From positions 1 through 31,464 of the forward strand of contig JAJJLU010000562.1 in assembly GCA_023807065.1 (NCBI GenBank): a DNA stretch of 31,464 bases, written 5' to 3'. The notes beneath the pieces were generated by a model. That model was not told the DNA's origin and did not search any database. It saw only the letters and a list, made by a program, of their open reading frames with translations. The position numbers and the translations under genes are program-made. Below, one piece after another: positions 1-10,284 of the stretch (the first letter of the stretch is position 1; each line of letters starts with the position of its first letter). This stretch comes from Isotricha intestinalis (taxonomy: Eukaryota > Ciliophora > Litostomatea > Vestibuliferida > Isotrichidae).

Positions 1-33
1 CAATCCCCAATCCCCAATCCCCAATCCCCAATA
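1..33. repeat. Telomere-like 7-bp tandem repeat (CCCCAAT)n
   Basis: About 4.7 copies of a 7-bp unit, CCCCAAT on this strand and ATTGGGG on the other, start at the first base and then give way to ordinary AT-rich sequence. A C-rich strand at the 5' end of the left arm is the orientation expected of a chromosome end. The unit is close to, but longer than, the CCCCAA repeat of Tetrahymena-type telomeres. Such GC content is otherwise absent from this region. The call is inferred from orientation and repeat type; a simple microsatellite at a contig edge is the alternative. Confidence 0.7.
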
Positions 34-856
34 AAATAAATAGTTTCAACAGAATTTTTAAATTTTTTATTTTTTAATTATTTTAAAATTTATTTTGAAA
101 AAAATTTTAAAATTTGTAAACAAAAAAAAATTATTTCTCTCTCTATTCATTAGGTCTTAAAAAATTTTATAAAGTATTGAATTATATTCAAATACACAAA
201 CATGATTTATAATGATTTTTTTTTTCATAATTTTTTTCTTTTAATAAAGAAATTTATAGATTCCTTAAATTTTTTTTTAATTTTTCCTTTCATTGTTATT
301 TATTGATTTTTATTTTCTTTTATTTTACATCACTAACATTTTTTCATTTGTGAAATTAATTCTTATTATGGTTTTCTTTATAAAATTTTTGAGTGAATTT
401 TCTTTTTGTAAATTTTAATTTTACTCTTTTATTCAGATTTCAAAATTTCCATTTATCTGAGAATGATAATAAAAAAGCAGTTTATTTCCTTTGTTATATA
501 ATATATCAGCATATTACTCCCAAATATCTTTATTTAACTTATAGAATATACAATCATAATATTCTATTCCATATTTATTTTTAATATTTAGGAAGATATA
601 TAGAATCTATGAAAGGTTTTTACAATTAACTAACAGTTGATAGTAATTAATTTAAAAACATTTTATAATTTTTAATATTAATTAATTAATAATTATGTTT
701 TGTTTTCATTTTAATTTATACTAATGAGAATCCTTTGCATAATAATCAAAGTATTGGTTAAATTCAATTAAACTTTTTAAAATTTTTATTTATGAAATTA
801 ATTTATTATAATATTTAAAACGGTTTTTTATAAAGATAAATATTTTTTTAAAATGT
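34..856. other. Subtelomeric gap, no gene seen
   Basis: AT-rich sequence between the terminal repeat and the thioredoxin gene. Both strands carry frequent stops and no stretch has convincing coding character. There is a short CT-rich patch near 134-144. I see no RNA gene or long repeat. Confidence 0.6.
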
Positions 857-1371
857 TTAGATTTTTGAAAGAATAAAATCTTTTAAAGTTTTTTCATCAA
901 ATTTTCCTGATTTAGTGTCAAGTTGTTCTCCTTTTTTATATAAAGCAAAAGTAGGATAAGCTGAAACATCACATTTTTCAATTAATTCTTCATTATCTTC
1001 ACCATTAACTTTAATAAATTTTACATTAGTAATTTCTTTAGAAACTTTAGCAAACTATATATAATAAATTATATTCTTACAACAGGAGCCATAGCTTTAC
1101 AAGGAGCACACCAAGAAGCAAAAAAATCAACAACAACTAAATCATCTCCTCCAACAATTGAATTAAATTGATCGATTGATTTAATTTCTATTATATTTCC
1201 ACTATGAGAAGAATCATCAGAAACTTTTTCTTGTGGAGGAAGTGGATCACCTTCTCTTGGACAAGTACATCTTTCTTTTTCTGGTACTTTTGACATTACC
1301 ATATCTTTATGCTTTCCACATCCTGCCCATGTTGTTTTCCCACATTTTTCACATTTTACTGGATAACACAT
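857..1371 (-). CDS. Thioredoxin fused to an N-terminal Cys-rich CGKxTW domain; one 24-nt intron, one apparent frameshift
   Basis: Exon 1 is 1081-1371 and exon 2 is 857-1056. Residues 1-38 form a small Cys-rich module (CEKCGKTTWAGCGKH, then RCTCP) of a type I know from short stand-alone proteins of unknown function. Residues from about 60 form a thioredoxin domain with active site W87-C-A-P-C91 and a later cis-Pro segment (AYPTF). The family catalyses dithiol/disulfide exchange, probably in the cytosol, since no signal peptide is seen. Reading through the intron gives an immediate stop; removing the GTAAG...TAG intron joins MAPV to FAKVSKEITNV as in normal thioredoxins. In exon 2 the frame slips at an A6 run (1019-1024): one more A would restore VKKFIKVNGED. 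The C-terminal thioredoxin sequence then continues to a TAA at 857-859. The slip may be a homopolymer error or a real lesion. Confidence 0.85.
1057..1080 (-). other. 24-nt GT-AG spliceosomal intron
   Basis: On the minus strand the segment begins GTAAG and ends ATATAG, is almost pure A/T, and lies in phase 0 between CCT GTT and TTT GCT. Read unspliced it gives a stop four codons in. Its removal reconnects the thioredoxin fold just after the WCAPC active site. Introns of 20-30 nt are known in some ciliates and other compact protist genomes. Confidence 0.8.
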
Positions 1372-2022
1372 TTTAATATAATAATTTTTAATTCAATTAT
1401 CATTTATATAAATTAATTAACAGAAATTATTCAAATTGAGATTTATTATTATAAATTTTAAATATATATATTTTTGATTTCAACTTTTCTCAAATCAGAA
1501 AATAAATGTCCCAAATTTTTTAATAAAATTTTTAAACCTATATTTTCCTATATTTTCAAATAGAACGAATTCCTTAATATTCAAATCAACTTGATTAATC
1601 AATATATAAAATAATGTCCTTTTAATATTTTTTTAATTATATTTATATTGATATACACATATTTATATTTTTTGCTTTTATGATTTTAATTCTTATATTA
1701 TTTGTATAATCGTTAAACAAATATATATCAAATTTTTAGAAAGAATTCTCAAATTTATTTAAAAATTCTTTTTAATTAATTTTTCATACTTTATTCTGAT
1801 TGTTTTAATAATTAAAATGTAAAATCGAAAAAAGACTTTAAAATTTCCATCAAAAAAAAAATTTAAAGAAACAAATTTATCAAAATATTATAGGAAGTAT
1901 ATTTTATTATAAATTCAAAAAATTAATTTCTATTTAAAAAATTTAAACCTTTATAAAACACAAATAAATTTTATAAAATATTTTGAATTTTTTTTATAAG
2001 AATAAAATATATATAAAAACCC
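1372..2022. other. Intergenic gap, nothing recognised
   Basis: AT-rich spacer between the 5' end of the thioredoxin gene and the 3' end of the hydrolase gene. It must hold the thioredoxin promoter, but I see no distinct motif, no coding stretch and no RNA gene. Confidence 0.6.
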
Positions 2023-2904
2023 TTAAAAAACACCATCTATAAGATCATTAAAAAAATGTAAAGTATCTTGCAAAGATTTTTTCCTAGGTACCTCTTCATT
2101 TAAACCATGTTCACCTCCTTCATATAAAATAAGTCTACAAGTAGTTCCATAATTAATACAAGCAGTGACAGAAGAAGTATAAGGAACAATTGAATCTTCA
2201 ATTCCATGTAAAATAATAACTTGTTTATCATAACCTTTAAGATAAGTATATGCATTCATATCATAAATAGATAAATAATATTCTTTAGAAATAGTCATTC
2301 CCATAAAATCAATAGTATCAGGAATACTATTTTTATCAGAATATTGAGCCCTCGCATTGTCAGGAATTACAAGTGCTGGAAATAAAAGAAGTAATCCTGC
2401 AACTTTATCTTTATTTTCTGCTGCATACATTGAAGAAACAAAACCACCTTGACTATTACCTATTATATAAACTTTTCCAGCTTTTACATAATCTTGTTTA
2501 ATTAAATATTCATAAACATCACTTAAATCGTTTTTCTCAGTTAAAGGAGTCATTTTTGTTGTTGAACCTTCACTTTTACTTTTAGGACTTCCTCCTCTAA
2601 AATCAAAAACATAAGTAACATAACCATATTTTGCTAAATATTCAGCATATGGTACCATATCTTCATGTGTTCCTCCGAAACCATGACATAAAATTACTGT
2701 GTTTGAATTTTTTTTCTTTGGAAGATATTATATTCCATAAATTTTTTCTCCACTTGATGATATTATACTTTCTTCTTGTTTTTCGAATTTTGTTGTTCCA
2801 TCTTCATCATCATCTTTTGTAGCATATAATGCTATGAACAATACTGATAAAACCACGAACACAAAACAAACTCCAGCTAAAATTATTATAATTTTATTTT
2901 CCAT
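2023..2904 (-). CDS. Membrane-anchored alpha/beta hydrolase with an in-frame TAA at codon 59
   Basis: The start is the ATG at 2902-2904. Residues about 5-28 are a hydrophobic helix after a short N-terminus, suggesting a type II membrane anchor. An acidic linker follows (DDDED), then a serine hydrolase fold: HGFGG oxyanion loop near 74-78, nucleophile elbow G-N-S151-Q-G, acid D237 in HGIED, and H266 in GEHG. Length (about 293 codons) is normal for a small lipase/peptidase-like hydrolase; substrate is unknown. Codon 59 (2728-2730) is TAA in the segment IYGI-stop-YLPK. Homologous strands usually read KIYGxxYLP, so the frame continues cleanly after the stop and CAA (Gln) to TAA is the simplest change. 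Without it the catalytic domain could only start at M83, losing the oxyanion loop. Either a pseudogene, a polymorphism or error, or read-through; otherwise all key residues are intact. Confidence 0.8.
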
Positions 2905-4108
2905 AATTTATGATTTTTTTTGTTTCTTACTCTAAATCAAATTTCAATATACATAATTTGTAATTATATATTTAAATTATCTTTTTTAAAAGTATAATGA
3001 AGTTAATTTTTTTTTTTTTCCATTTACTCTCTTATTTACAGAAATGTAGGTTTTAATAACTAATAATTATTTCTATTAATTTCTAAAATCTGATATAATA
3101 TTCTTAAATTTATTTTTAGAATATTAACAATTAAATTCATAAACATTAACTTTTTTTTAAAATTTTTGTTTTATTATAAAAAGTTGATATTTCATTTTTC
3201 ATATTTATTTTCAAAACATTATTTTTTGATATTTTATTTAATTTCATTAATTCTCCAAATTTTCCTTTTAATTCAACAAAAACAAAAATAAACATCGAAA
3301 ATTAGATTCATTTACCATTGTTTGAACTTTCAAAAATTATATGTCAATTTTTTATTAGCTATTATTTTTTTTACTAAAAAATTGAATAGTAAAAATATTT
3401 CATATACTTACTAAAAGTTATATCTTTCATAATCCAAAAAACTTAACTTTTTATATACTTATATTAAAATGATTAATTTTAAACAAAAAATATTTTAATA
3501 ATAATTTTTATATTAAAACTGTGAATATTAAAATGATTTATAGAGGGAAATGAAAAAAAAAAAATCTTTGAAGAAGTTTCAATGATATTTTCAAAAATAA
3601 AAAGGAAAGTGAATTTATGAAACTACACGAAAAGTTAAATTTGATAAATATTTTTTTTTTCTTTCATTCATTTTTATGAAATAAAAGCTTAATAAGAAAA
3701 GAAAATCTCTTTTGATAATTAAAAAGAAAAAATAAAAAAAAACAGATTACAACCATCATTTTTTATTAAAAAGAATATATAATTATTATTTTTTATTAAA
3801 AACAATAAATTTTCAAAGGTAAATGAAAATTGTTTTTAAATAATTTTAATTTTCAAAATTATCTAATTTATTCAATTTATTTAAATAAGTGTTTCATATG
3901 GAAAATAATTTAATAAAAATAAACAAAACTTTTTCCTTTTAATTTTGAATCTAATGATTATTCAGAAAGAAAAAAATTAAATTATTTATCAACCTTTGTT
4001 AAAAACTGTGTTTTCTTTATATTAATTATGAAATAAATATATATTTTGAGATTAAAACATGATATTTTTTATAATAAATATTTTTTTATTTCAAAAAATT
4101 TTATTAAC

Positions 4109-4304
4109 CATGATAAATTGGAAGAAATGATTAATTATTGTGGAGGTATTATTATTGAATCCCATTTTTTAAGTTATTTATTTTTATAGAAAAAGAAAAT
4201 CAAAAATTAATGGAAGAAATGGGGCAATTGAAGAATATATTTATGATTGTTATTATATTTTAAAGCATTTTGATGAAAATGATGAATATTATTTTTTAAC
4301 TTAA
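4109..4304 (+). pseudogene. Gene relic, unknown family
   Basis: Two adjacent plus-strand reading frames look coding and appear to belong together. The first (4109-4189) reads HDKLEEMINYCGGIIIESHF and ends at TAG. The second, in another frame, runs through KINGRNGAIEEYIYD and YYILKHFDENDEYYF to a TAA at 4302-4304. The amino-acid mix, with Gly, Asp, Cys and His, is richer than random AT sequence gives. There is no clear start codon and a frameshift lies between the parts. I do not recognise the family. Confidence 0.3.
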
Positions 4305-5732
4305 TCCATTATTTAAATAATTTTAATATTGTCCACCTAAAATCATTATTATCTTCATTGACCCTGAATCATACATTAATTTTTTTAGTTAATTATTATC
4401 ATTTATGAAAAATTTTTAAATATTAAAAACAATAATAAATATGATTTATTTTTAATTTTTTATTATTTGGAATATTAAATATATAAAATAAAAAATATTG
4501 GGTTAATCAAATTGAAATTATAATATGAATTAACATAAAGCTGAAAAAAAAATATTTATGGTAATTTATAAGTATAGCATAAAAAGTGAAAACATAAAAA
4601 TCATATTTCTAGTATTAAAATCTCTTATTTTGATTTTAATGAAACTAATCATTTAACTCTTTTTTATTAAATATTTTAATTTTAATTCATATGATTATAT
4701 TTGTGACATTCAATTATTCTCAAAAAATTTTTTAATCATAATTCAAAAAAAATAGAATAAAATATTATTCATTAAAAAATCTTCTATCATAATTTTTCTT
4801 TTTAATTAATGCAAAATATAAATTCGTTCAATTAATTAATTAATATTTCTCTTTGATAAAATTAATTTAATAGTTTAAAGAGTTAATTCTCTATTGATTC
4901 ATATTAGAATAGAATTATATTTTTTCCAAAACCATTAAAAATAAATCTTTCAATTATTGTTTGATTTATTTTCTAAATTTAATTAATAGTATCATAGAAA
5001 CTTGTAATTAGAGTTTCATTTTCATTTTAATAATTGAGGGAATATAGCAATCATGAATTTCACACACTTTTTATTAATATCTCAATAAAAAATATTCGTT
5101 TATTTCCATATAAATTAAACTTATTAAAGACCAAAAATAAAGTTGATTTTTAGATTTAAAATACTTAATATTAAAATTTACATCATTTATCATAAATATA
5201 TTCTTCAAATTGGATTATAATTAAATTACTATTTTGGACTTTAAAAATAACTAAAGGTATAGAGTAGTGAATTTAGTTTTTCAATCCAAATATATAAATT
5301 CAATTAATGTTCAAATTATTTGTCTCGTTAAAATTTGAATTAGGAAAAGAAATATCAAAAATCTATTGTTTTTTAAAGAATATCCTTAACTCCATTCATA
5401 GAGAAATATGTATTTATGATTATTCCTAAAAATTAACAAAAATTTCCTCATTTATAAAATTGAAATTTTTTAAAAATTACATTCCTTCATTATAAATTTT
5501 TGTGTTTGATTATTATTTAAATTATCTGGAATTATATATTTTTTTGATGGAGTCTAAAAATTTTTATTTTTGCTAAAAAAATATTTCTTCCTTGGACATA
5601 ATATTTCATTTCTATTATTTAATATTTCAATATTGAGTGACAATTATTATGATTTTTTATTTAAAAAAGTATTTACTTTCACAATTCATTTTTATTCTAA
5701 TTTAATTTAAAAAATATTGTGTTATTTATTAT

Positions 5733-6170
5733 TTATTCTTCTTCTAATTTATCTTTTGATTCTTTATTATAATTACATTTAGATAAATAATTAAATCATG
5801 AAATCCATGTTTAGATTTACAATTAATACATAAATTTTTTACATTTAATACATAAAGACTTATTTCAAAAAAAATATTATAAAAAGTGATTTATAAAGAC
5901 TTCAATTAATTTGTATCATTAATATTTACCACAAAACAAAATTTATATAAATTTTAATTGAAAAATATGACTGCTTTTTCAAAATATTCAATCCTTTAAA
6001 ATCGTGAAAAATCTTGAAAATTTTTTTCTTTTGATGATAATATACTGATTTCTTATTTTTTAAATCAATTATACTTACTATCTTCAATGTTATTTTCATC
6101 ATTCAATTTTTTTTCATTTTTTTGATTCTTAATATTTCGTTTTTTTGACTCTTTTTCATTTTTGAATATA
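5733..6170 (-). pseudogene. Decayed zinc-finger (B-box-like) gene fragment
   Basis: One minus-strand frame runs for about 130 codons without an indel, from a Lys/Glu/Asn-rich start (KNEKESKKRN) to LCINCKSKHGFHDLI, followed after one frame change by LSKCNYNKESKDKLEEE and a TAA at 5733-5735. The C-x2-C-x3-H-x2-H arrangement resembles the last half of the B-box of the intact gene at 24297-26135 (CIDCKDDYHLDH). About six in-frame stops (one TGA, otherwise TAA) interrupt the frame. The A-rich composition means such a stop density is not far from chance, so the Cys/His signature is the main support. Likely a dead member of the B-box/coiled-coil family. Confidence 0.4.
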
Positions 6171-6874
6171 AATTAAATTATTACTTTCTTATGTATCTAT
6201 ATTATTAAAATTATATAAAAAAAATCATAATTTCTACATTTTTCCCAAATTTGAAATTTTTCATTTTATTGTTTTATTTTATCATATATTTTTATAAATA
6301 TTATAATCAATTGTTTTTCAAAGTTTAAAGATGAAATTTAATGGCAATTCATGAATTAAATAATTATTTTAAATTTTCATATCCTAATATAAAGTTTATA
6401 TTTTTGCAATATTTAATTTTGATTTCTTTATTTTCTTATGATGAAAAAAGTTAAGATTTATATTCTTCCATAGATATCAAATAATTAATATATTACAATA
6501 TATATGAAAATAAAAAAAGGTTTATAAGGAAAAAGATTAAATCTTTCATCTACTGTTTAAATATGTATATTCTTTTAAAAGAGAGTGGAAATATAAAATA
6601 TAATTTGATAAATTAATTTAACAATAAAATTTTTTATTATAATTTAATATATAATAGATTATATTTCATATCATTTGTAAATATTCTTCTGGAAATATAA
6701 AAATTTTTTCCATGGTTAATAATTTTAATTATAAGGCATTATAATTTATAATAGAAGATGATAAAAAAATAAAAAAAAAAATAAAAAAAAAAAAATAAAA
6801 ATTAAAAAATAAAAATTAAAAAATTCTCCTCCATATAAATCCCCATAGACAAAAAAATAAAATATATAAAAGAA

Positions 6875-7411
6875 ATGAGTAGAGTAAAGAAAACAACAGT
6901 AACAAAAACCACAGTAACAAAGACATCATCAGGTGGATTTGACCCAAAAAATTATGAAAAAAATGGATTAACAGCAGATGAAGTAATAGAAATAAAAGAA
7001 GCATTTGATTTATTTGATAGCGACAAATCAGGTCAAATTGATACAAATGAATTAAAACAAGCTCTTCAAAATTTAGGAATTGATGCAAAAAATCAAACTT
7101 TACAAAATATGTTAGCTGATATTGATAAAAATGGTTCTGGAGATATTGATTTTGATGAATTCATTGATATGATGACTGCTAAAATGAGTGATAAAGATAC
7201 TAGAGAAGATTTACAAAAAGTTTTCGATTTATTCCTTGGAGATGATGATGCTGATAAAATTGAAATTAAACATTTAAAAAGAGTTGTTAAAGAATTAAAT
7301 GAAAATTTAAGTGATGATGAATTAAATGAAATGATTACTAGAGCTGATACTGATAGAGATGGTAAAGTTTCATTTGAAGAATTTTATAATATTATGACTA
7401 AAAAAATCTAA
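6875..7411 (+). CDS. CETN: Centrin (EF-hand protein of basal bodies/MTOCs)
   Basis: A 178-residue protein with four EF-hand positions. Loops 1 (D48-E59, DSDKSGQIDTNE), 2 (84-95) and 4 (D158-E169) have good Ca2+ ligands. The third is degenerate and carries one extra residue (LGDDDADKIEIK, about 121-132), so it probably does not bind calcium. Centrin hallmarks are present: FDLFD, MMTAKMSDKDTRED, LKRVVKELNENL and the AD-D-DG-VSFEEF-IM tail. The N-terminus is an unusual basic Thr-rich stretch with KTTVT repeated (residues 6-15) instead of the usual short lead. Centrins bind target helices in a Ca2+-dependent way at basal bodies and centrosomes, which suggests a flagellated or ciliated stage, or at least an organising centre. 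The start is the first ATG after an A-rich leader; stop is TAA. Calmodulin is less likely because of the N-terminal extension and centrin-specific motifs. Confidence 0.93.
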   Translation: MSRVKKTTVTKTTVTKTSSGGFDPKNYEKNGLTADEVIEIKEAFDLFDSDKSGQIDTNELKQALQNLGIDAKNQTLQNMLADIDKNGSGDIDFDEFIDMMTAKMSDKDTREDLQKVFDLFLGDDDADKIEIKHLKRVVKELNENLSDDELNEMITRADTDRDGKVSFEEFYNIMTKKI

Positions 7412-8706
7412 GTTAGAGATTTTTTGATTAGATTTTTTTTAATTTAATTTAAAAATCTTTTTACTTTTTTAATTTTTCTTTTTTTTTATTTTTGGTTTAT
7501 TCTTACTTTTTTTGTTTTTGATTTGTTTGAGATTTACTTTGTTTTTTTTACTATTTTTTTTTCCTTTAATTATTTTTAAAAATTATAATTTTTACGGTTA
7601 GCTAATAAAATTTACGGTTAGAATTTATTCAGATAAAAAATTAAAAAAATATTTATATTAAAAAATATTATTTTAAATATTATTTTCTTTATTTAAATAT
7701 TTGATTTTAATGTTCTTTCAAATTATAATATTTAAAGCTTAAATTAAATTCAATATTTTTGAGTTAATTTTAACAAATATAATTTTTCATTTTGATAATT
7801 TGTTTATTTTCTTGAATGTTTTTAAAAATCTCATTTATTTTGATTTAAAATCCTAATAAAAAAATAATAAATAGAATTTAAATAATTTAATGAATAAAAG
7901 AGTAATATTGAGTTAAGAAAATAATTTTAAGAATTTAATAAATTTAGTTTTTATAAATATTTTCAATATACCTGATTTCATTATTTGTAAAAATTTAAAA
8001 AAAATGATTTAAATTCCCTTAATTTTTAAATTGCCAAAAAATATAAACCATTCAAATTATTTACAAGCAATGGAAACTAATAAAAAATAAAACTGTGATT
8101 TTTAGTTATTTATATATTTTTTTTCAATTTTTTTCTGGTAAATTCATATATATATAATTTCAACCAACTTTTTATTTGGTTCAAATTACTTGTATTTAGG
8201 TTTTTTCTAATATTATCAATGTTGATAACTAAGAATTTCAAGGATATAATTGGGAAATAATATAATAACATGAAAACATTAAATGTTATTTTTAAGAAGA
8301 ATGAATAATATTATTGAAATTTCTTTTTAAAAATATTGTTTTCTGTATTGAATTTATATCATCAAATTTTTCTTTTTCTTTAATTGCTTTTTTATTTAAA
8401 ATTTAATACAAAAAGTTTAGAACATTCATTAAATATAAACAGTTTTTGTCAAATAAAAATCAGTGTATCAAAATTAAAAGATTTTAATTAAAGTCACAGT
8501 AAGTTTTTAAAGATAATAACATTTTAACTTTTAAAACCAAAGACTGATTTTTATAATTTATAATTTTCCCTTAAATATTATTACAATTTTATTAAAATTA
8601 TGAAAGAAGAAATTTATAAATTCCAATAGAGATTAAAAAAATTAAGGCTAAATATTTTAAAAAAAATATAAATTAAAAATGAAAAAAATTATTAACTATT
8701 TTATTG
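7412..8706. other. Intergenic gap with an 11-bp direct repeat
   Basis: Spacer between two plus-strand genes. It contains a T-rich tract just after centrin (about 7420-7565), which may act in 3' end formation, and a short direct repeat listed separately. Both strands are full of stops and I see no convincing coding relic. Confidence 0.5.
7591..7621. repeat. Two copies of TTTACGGTTAG, 20 bp apart
   Basis: The 11-mer TTTACGGTTAG occurs at 7591-7601 and again, identical, at 7611-7621. CGG-containing words are rare in this sequence, so the pair stands out. It lies about 180 bp after the centrin stop. Function unknown; possibly a protein-binding pair or a small duplication. Confidence 0.6.
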
Positions 8707-10284
8707 ATGCCATCATTTTATCACAAATTTAACAATCTACTTAGAAAACTTTTTAAAAAAGAAATAAGATATGTAAGTTTGGAAAATAAAACTTGGATTT
8801 TATCTTTAGAAAAAATAAATGATGAAAAAATAGAATGTTCTTTAATTAATCTTTTTACATTAATAAAATATAAAAAAATAATACTTTTAGATTCAAATCA
8901 CTTTTTTTTCAATCAAAATGTTAGAATTGAAATTATCAATGCTTTGTCTGGAAGGGGAAAAACTGAGGTTCTAATTTCTGAAAATGAAATTAAATTCAAT
9001 TTATTTGATAATGGAAATCTAACATACAATTACAATGATGAAATTTTAAAGTCTCAAAAAAGAAAAAAAGAAATAATACTTGAAAAAGACAAAATTGAAC
9101 ATGAAGATATTTATCAAATATTTAATTATTATTTATTTATTCTTGAAAACAGAATAAAAGATTTGGAAAATAAAAGTAAATTTTTGAATTATCAAACTCC
9201 GGATAATAATCAAAAAAATAAAAATAAAATTAATGAAATAGAAAAAAAAATAGAAGAATTGGAATTGGAGGTTAAAAAAATGGAAAGTTTTAATCGAAAT
9301 TTTGATTATGTAAACTTAACTGAATATAAAAAAATTGAAACAAATCAATCGATTACAAAAATGGATATTCTTGGAAAAAGTCAAATAATTTATACCAGTG
9401 ATCATATTTATTTATCTAAAATTAACAAAATCAAAGAAAACACTCAGGTTGAGGTTTTTGAAAATACATTTTTTTATGGTTTAAGTGTAATAAATGAAAA
9501 TAATTTTTTTACTTTTACTCAAAATTCAATTCAAATGTGGGAATATGACAAAATAGAATCAAAAAGTAATAAAAACAAAAAATTTAAATCCAAAATAATT
9601 AACATTGAAAAAATGTTAGAAAAAGTAAGTGATAAAAAAACAAAAAACATAAATAATAAAATAGTTGAAATTATATATACTAAAAAAAATAATTTAATAG
9701 TATTTCTTTATAGTGGTGAAATTCTATTGTTAGAAAAAAAAGAAGAAGATTTTAAAATAGTATTTTATTTAATTCACAATAGCACATTGACAGGTGGAAT
9801 TATATTGGAAGATAAAAATATATTAGTTTCAACAGGTGACTCATCGGAAGGAACAAAATTTTGGAATTTAAAAGATTGTGATTCAGAATTAATAAAACAA
9901 GACTTTTCTATAATATTTCAAATTAAAGAAGCTAAATGTTCATATCAAAATGCTATTTGCAAGTTAGATGAAGATAGAATTATTGTTGGAGGAGGAAAAA
10001 AAAAAAATAATATTATAATTATTTCAATTTCTTCAAAAGATATTATTCATTTGATTGATTTCAAGGATATTTGTCATTCAATTTCTGTTTTAAAAAAAAA
10101 ATATATTTTAATAGGAGGTAGAAATATCATGATATTTAATATTAACAATTACGATATGATACAAAGCATTAAATATGAGGAAACCATTAATGGTTTTCTA
10201 GAGTTAAATAATGATTTAGTGCTTTCTTATGATATACATGGAAAAATAACATTATGGAGCTATTCTGAGAAAATTGAGTTTTAG
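8707..10284 (+). CDS. Coiled-coil protein with C-terminal WD-like propeller
   Basis: The 525-residue product starts at the ATG at 8707. There is no signal peptide, so it is probably cytosolic. Residues about 1-105 are a basic and then mixed region of unknown fold. About 110-205 are strongly helical and charged (KINEIEKKIEELELEVKKM), a coiled coil. From about 210 to the end there is a series of short beta-repeat units such as LVSTGDSSEGTKFWNL and the last blade HGKITLWSYSE, typical of degenerate WD40 blades. The arrangement matches the second half of the B-box protein at 24297-26135, but the zinc fingers are missing here, so it may be a paralogue that lost or never had them. Likely a scaffold or adaptor; the partner is unknown. 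Stop is TAG. Confidence 0.8.
   Translation: MPSFYHKFNNLLRKLFKKEIRYVSLENKTWILSLEKINDEKIECSLINLFTLIKYKKIILLDSNHFFFNQNVRIEIINALSGRGKTEVLISENEIKFNLFDNGNLTYNYNDEILKSQKRKKEIILEKDKIEHEDIYQIFNYYLFILENRIKDLENKSKFLNYQTPDNNQKNKNKINEIEKKIEELELEVKKMESFNRNFDYVNLTEYKKIETNQSITKMDILGKSQIIYTSDHIYLSKINKIKENTQVEVFENTFFYGLSVINENNFFTFTQNSIQMWEYDKIESKSNKNKKFKSKIINIEKMLEKVSDKKTKNINNKIVEIIYTKKNNLIVFLYSGEILLLEKKEEDFKIVFYLIHNSTLTGGIILEDKNILVSTGDSSEGTKFWNLKDCDSELIKQDFSIIFQIKEAKCSYQNAICKLDEDRIIVGGGKKKNNIIIISISSKDIIHLIDFKDICHSISVLKKKYILIGGRNIMIFNINNYDMIQSIKYEETINGFLELNNDLVLSYDIHGKITLWSYSEKIEF

Larger units (their letters stand above)
2905..6874. other. 4-kb gene-poor gap with decayed coding fragments
   Basis: No intact gene is seen in this long AT-rich stretch upstream of both the hydrolase (-) and centrin (+). 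Two decayed coding fragments are listed separately (4109-4304 and 5733-6170). A weaker 30-codon coding-like patch lies at about 3545-3640 (+). The last 110 bases before centrin (about 6761-6874) are very A-rich on the plus strand and probably form the centrin 5' leader. Confidence 0.5.

Noticed and set aside
393..584. A 63-codon plus-strand open frame near the telomere-like end
   Set aside because: It has no ATG start in place (begins at GTG), is almost only Phe, Asn, Ile and Tyr, and shows no motif.
2647..2860. A 72-nt GT-AG intron in the hydrolase that would remove the in-frame TAA
   Set aside because: It keeps the frame, but it would delete the conserved strand IYGI-x-YLPKKKNSNTV just before the oxyanion loop, and the only well-supported intron here is 24 nt. 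A changed Gln codon is simpler.
6816..7088. Minus-strand open frame opposite centrin, and similar ones opposite the disordered-protein gene
   Set aside because: They are antisense shadows of well-supported genes, hydrophobic only because the sense strand is Lys/Asn/Asp-rich.
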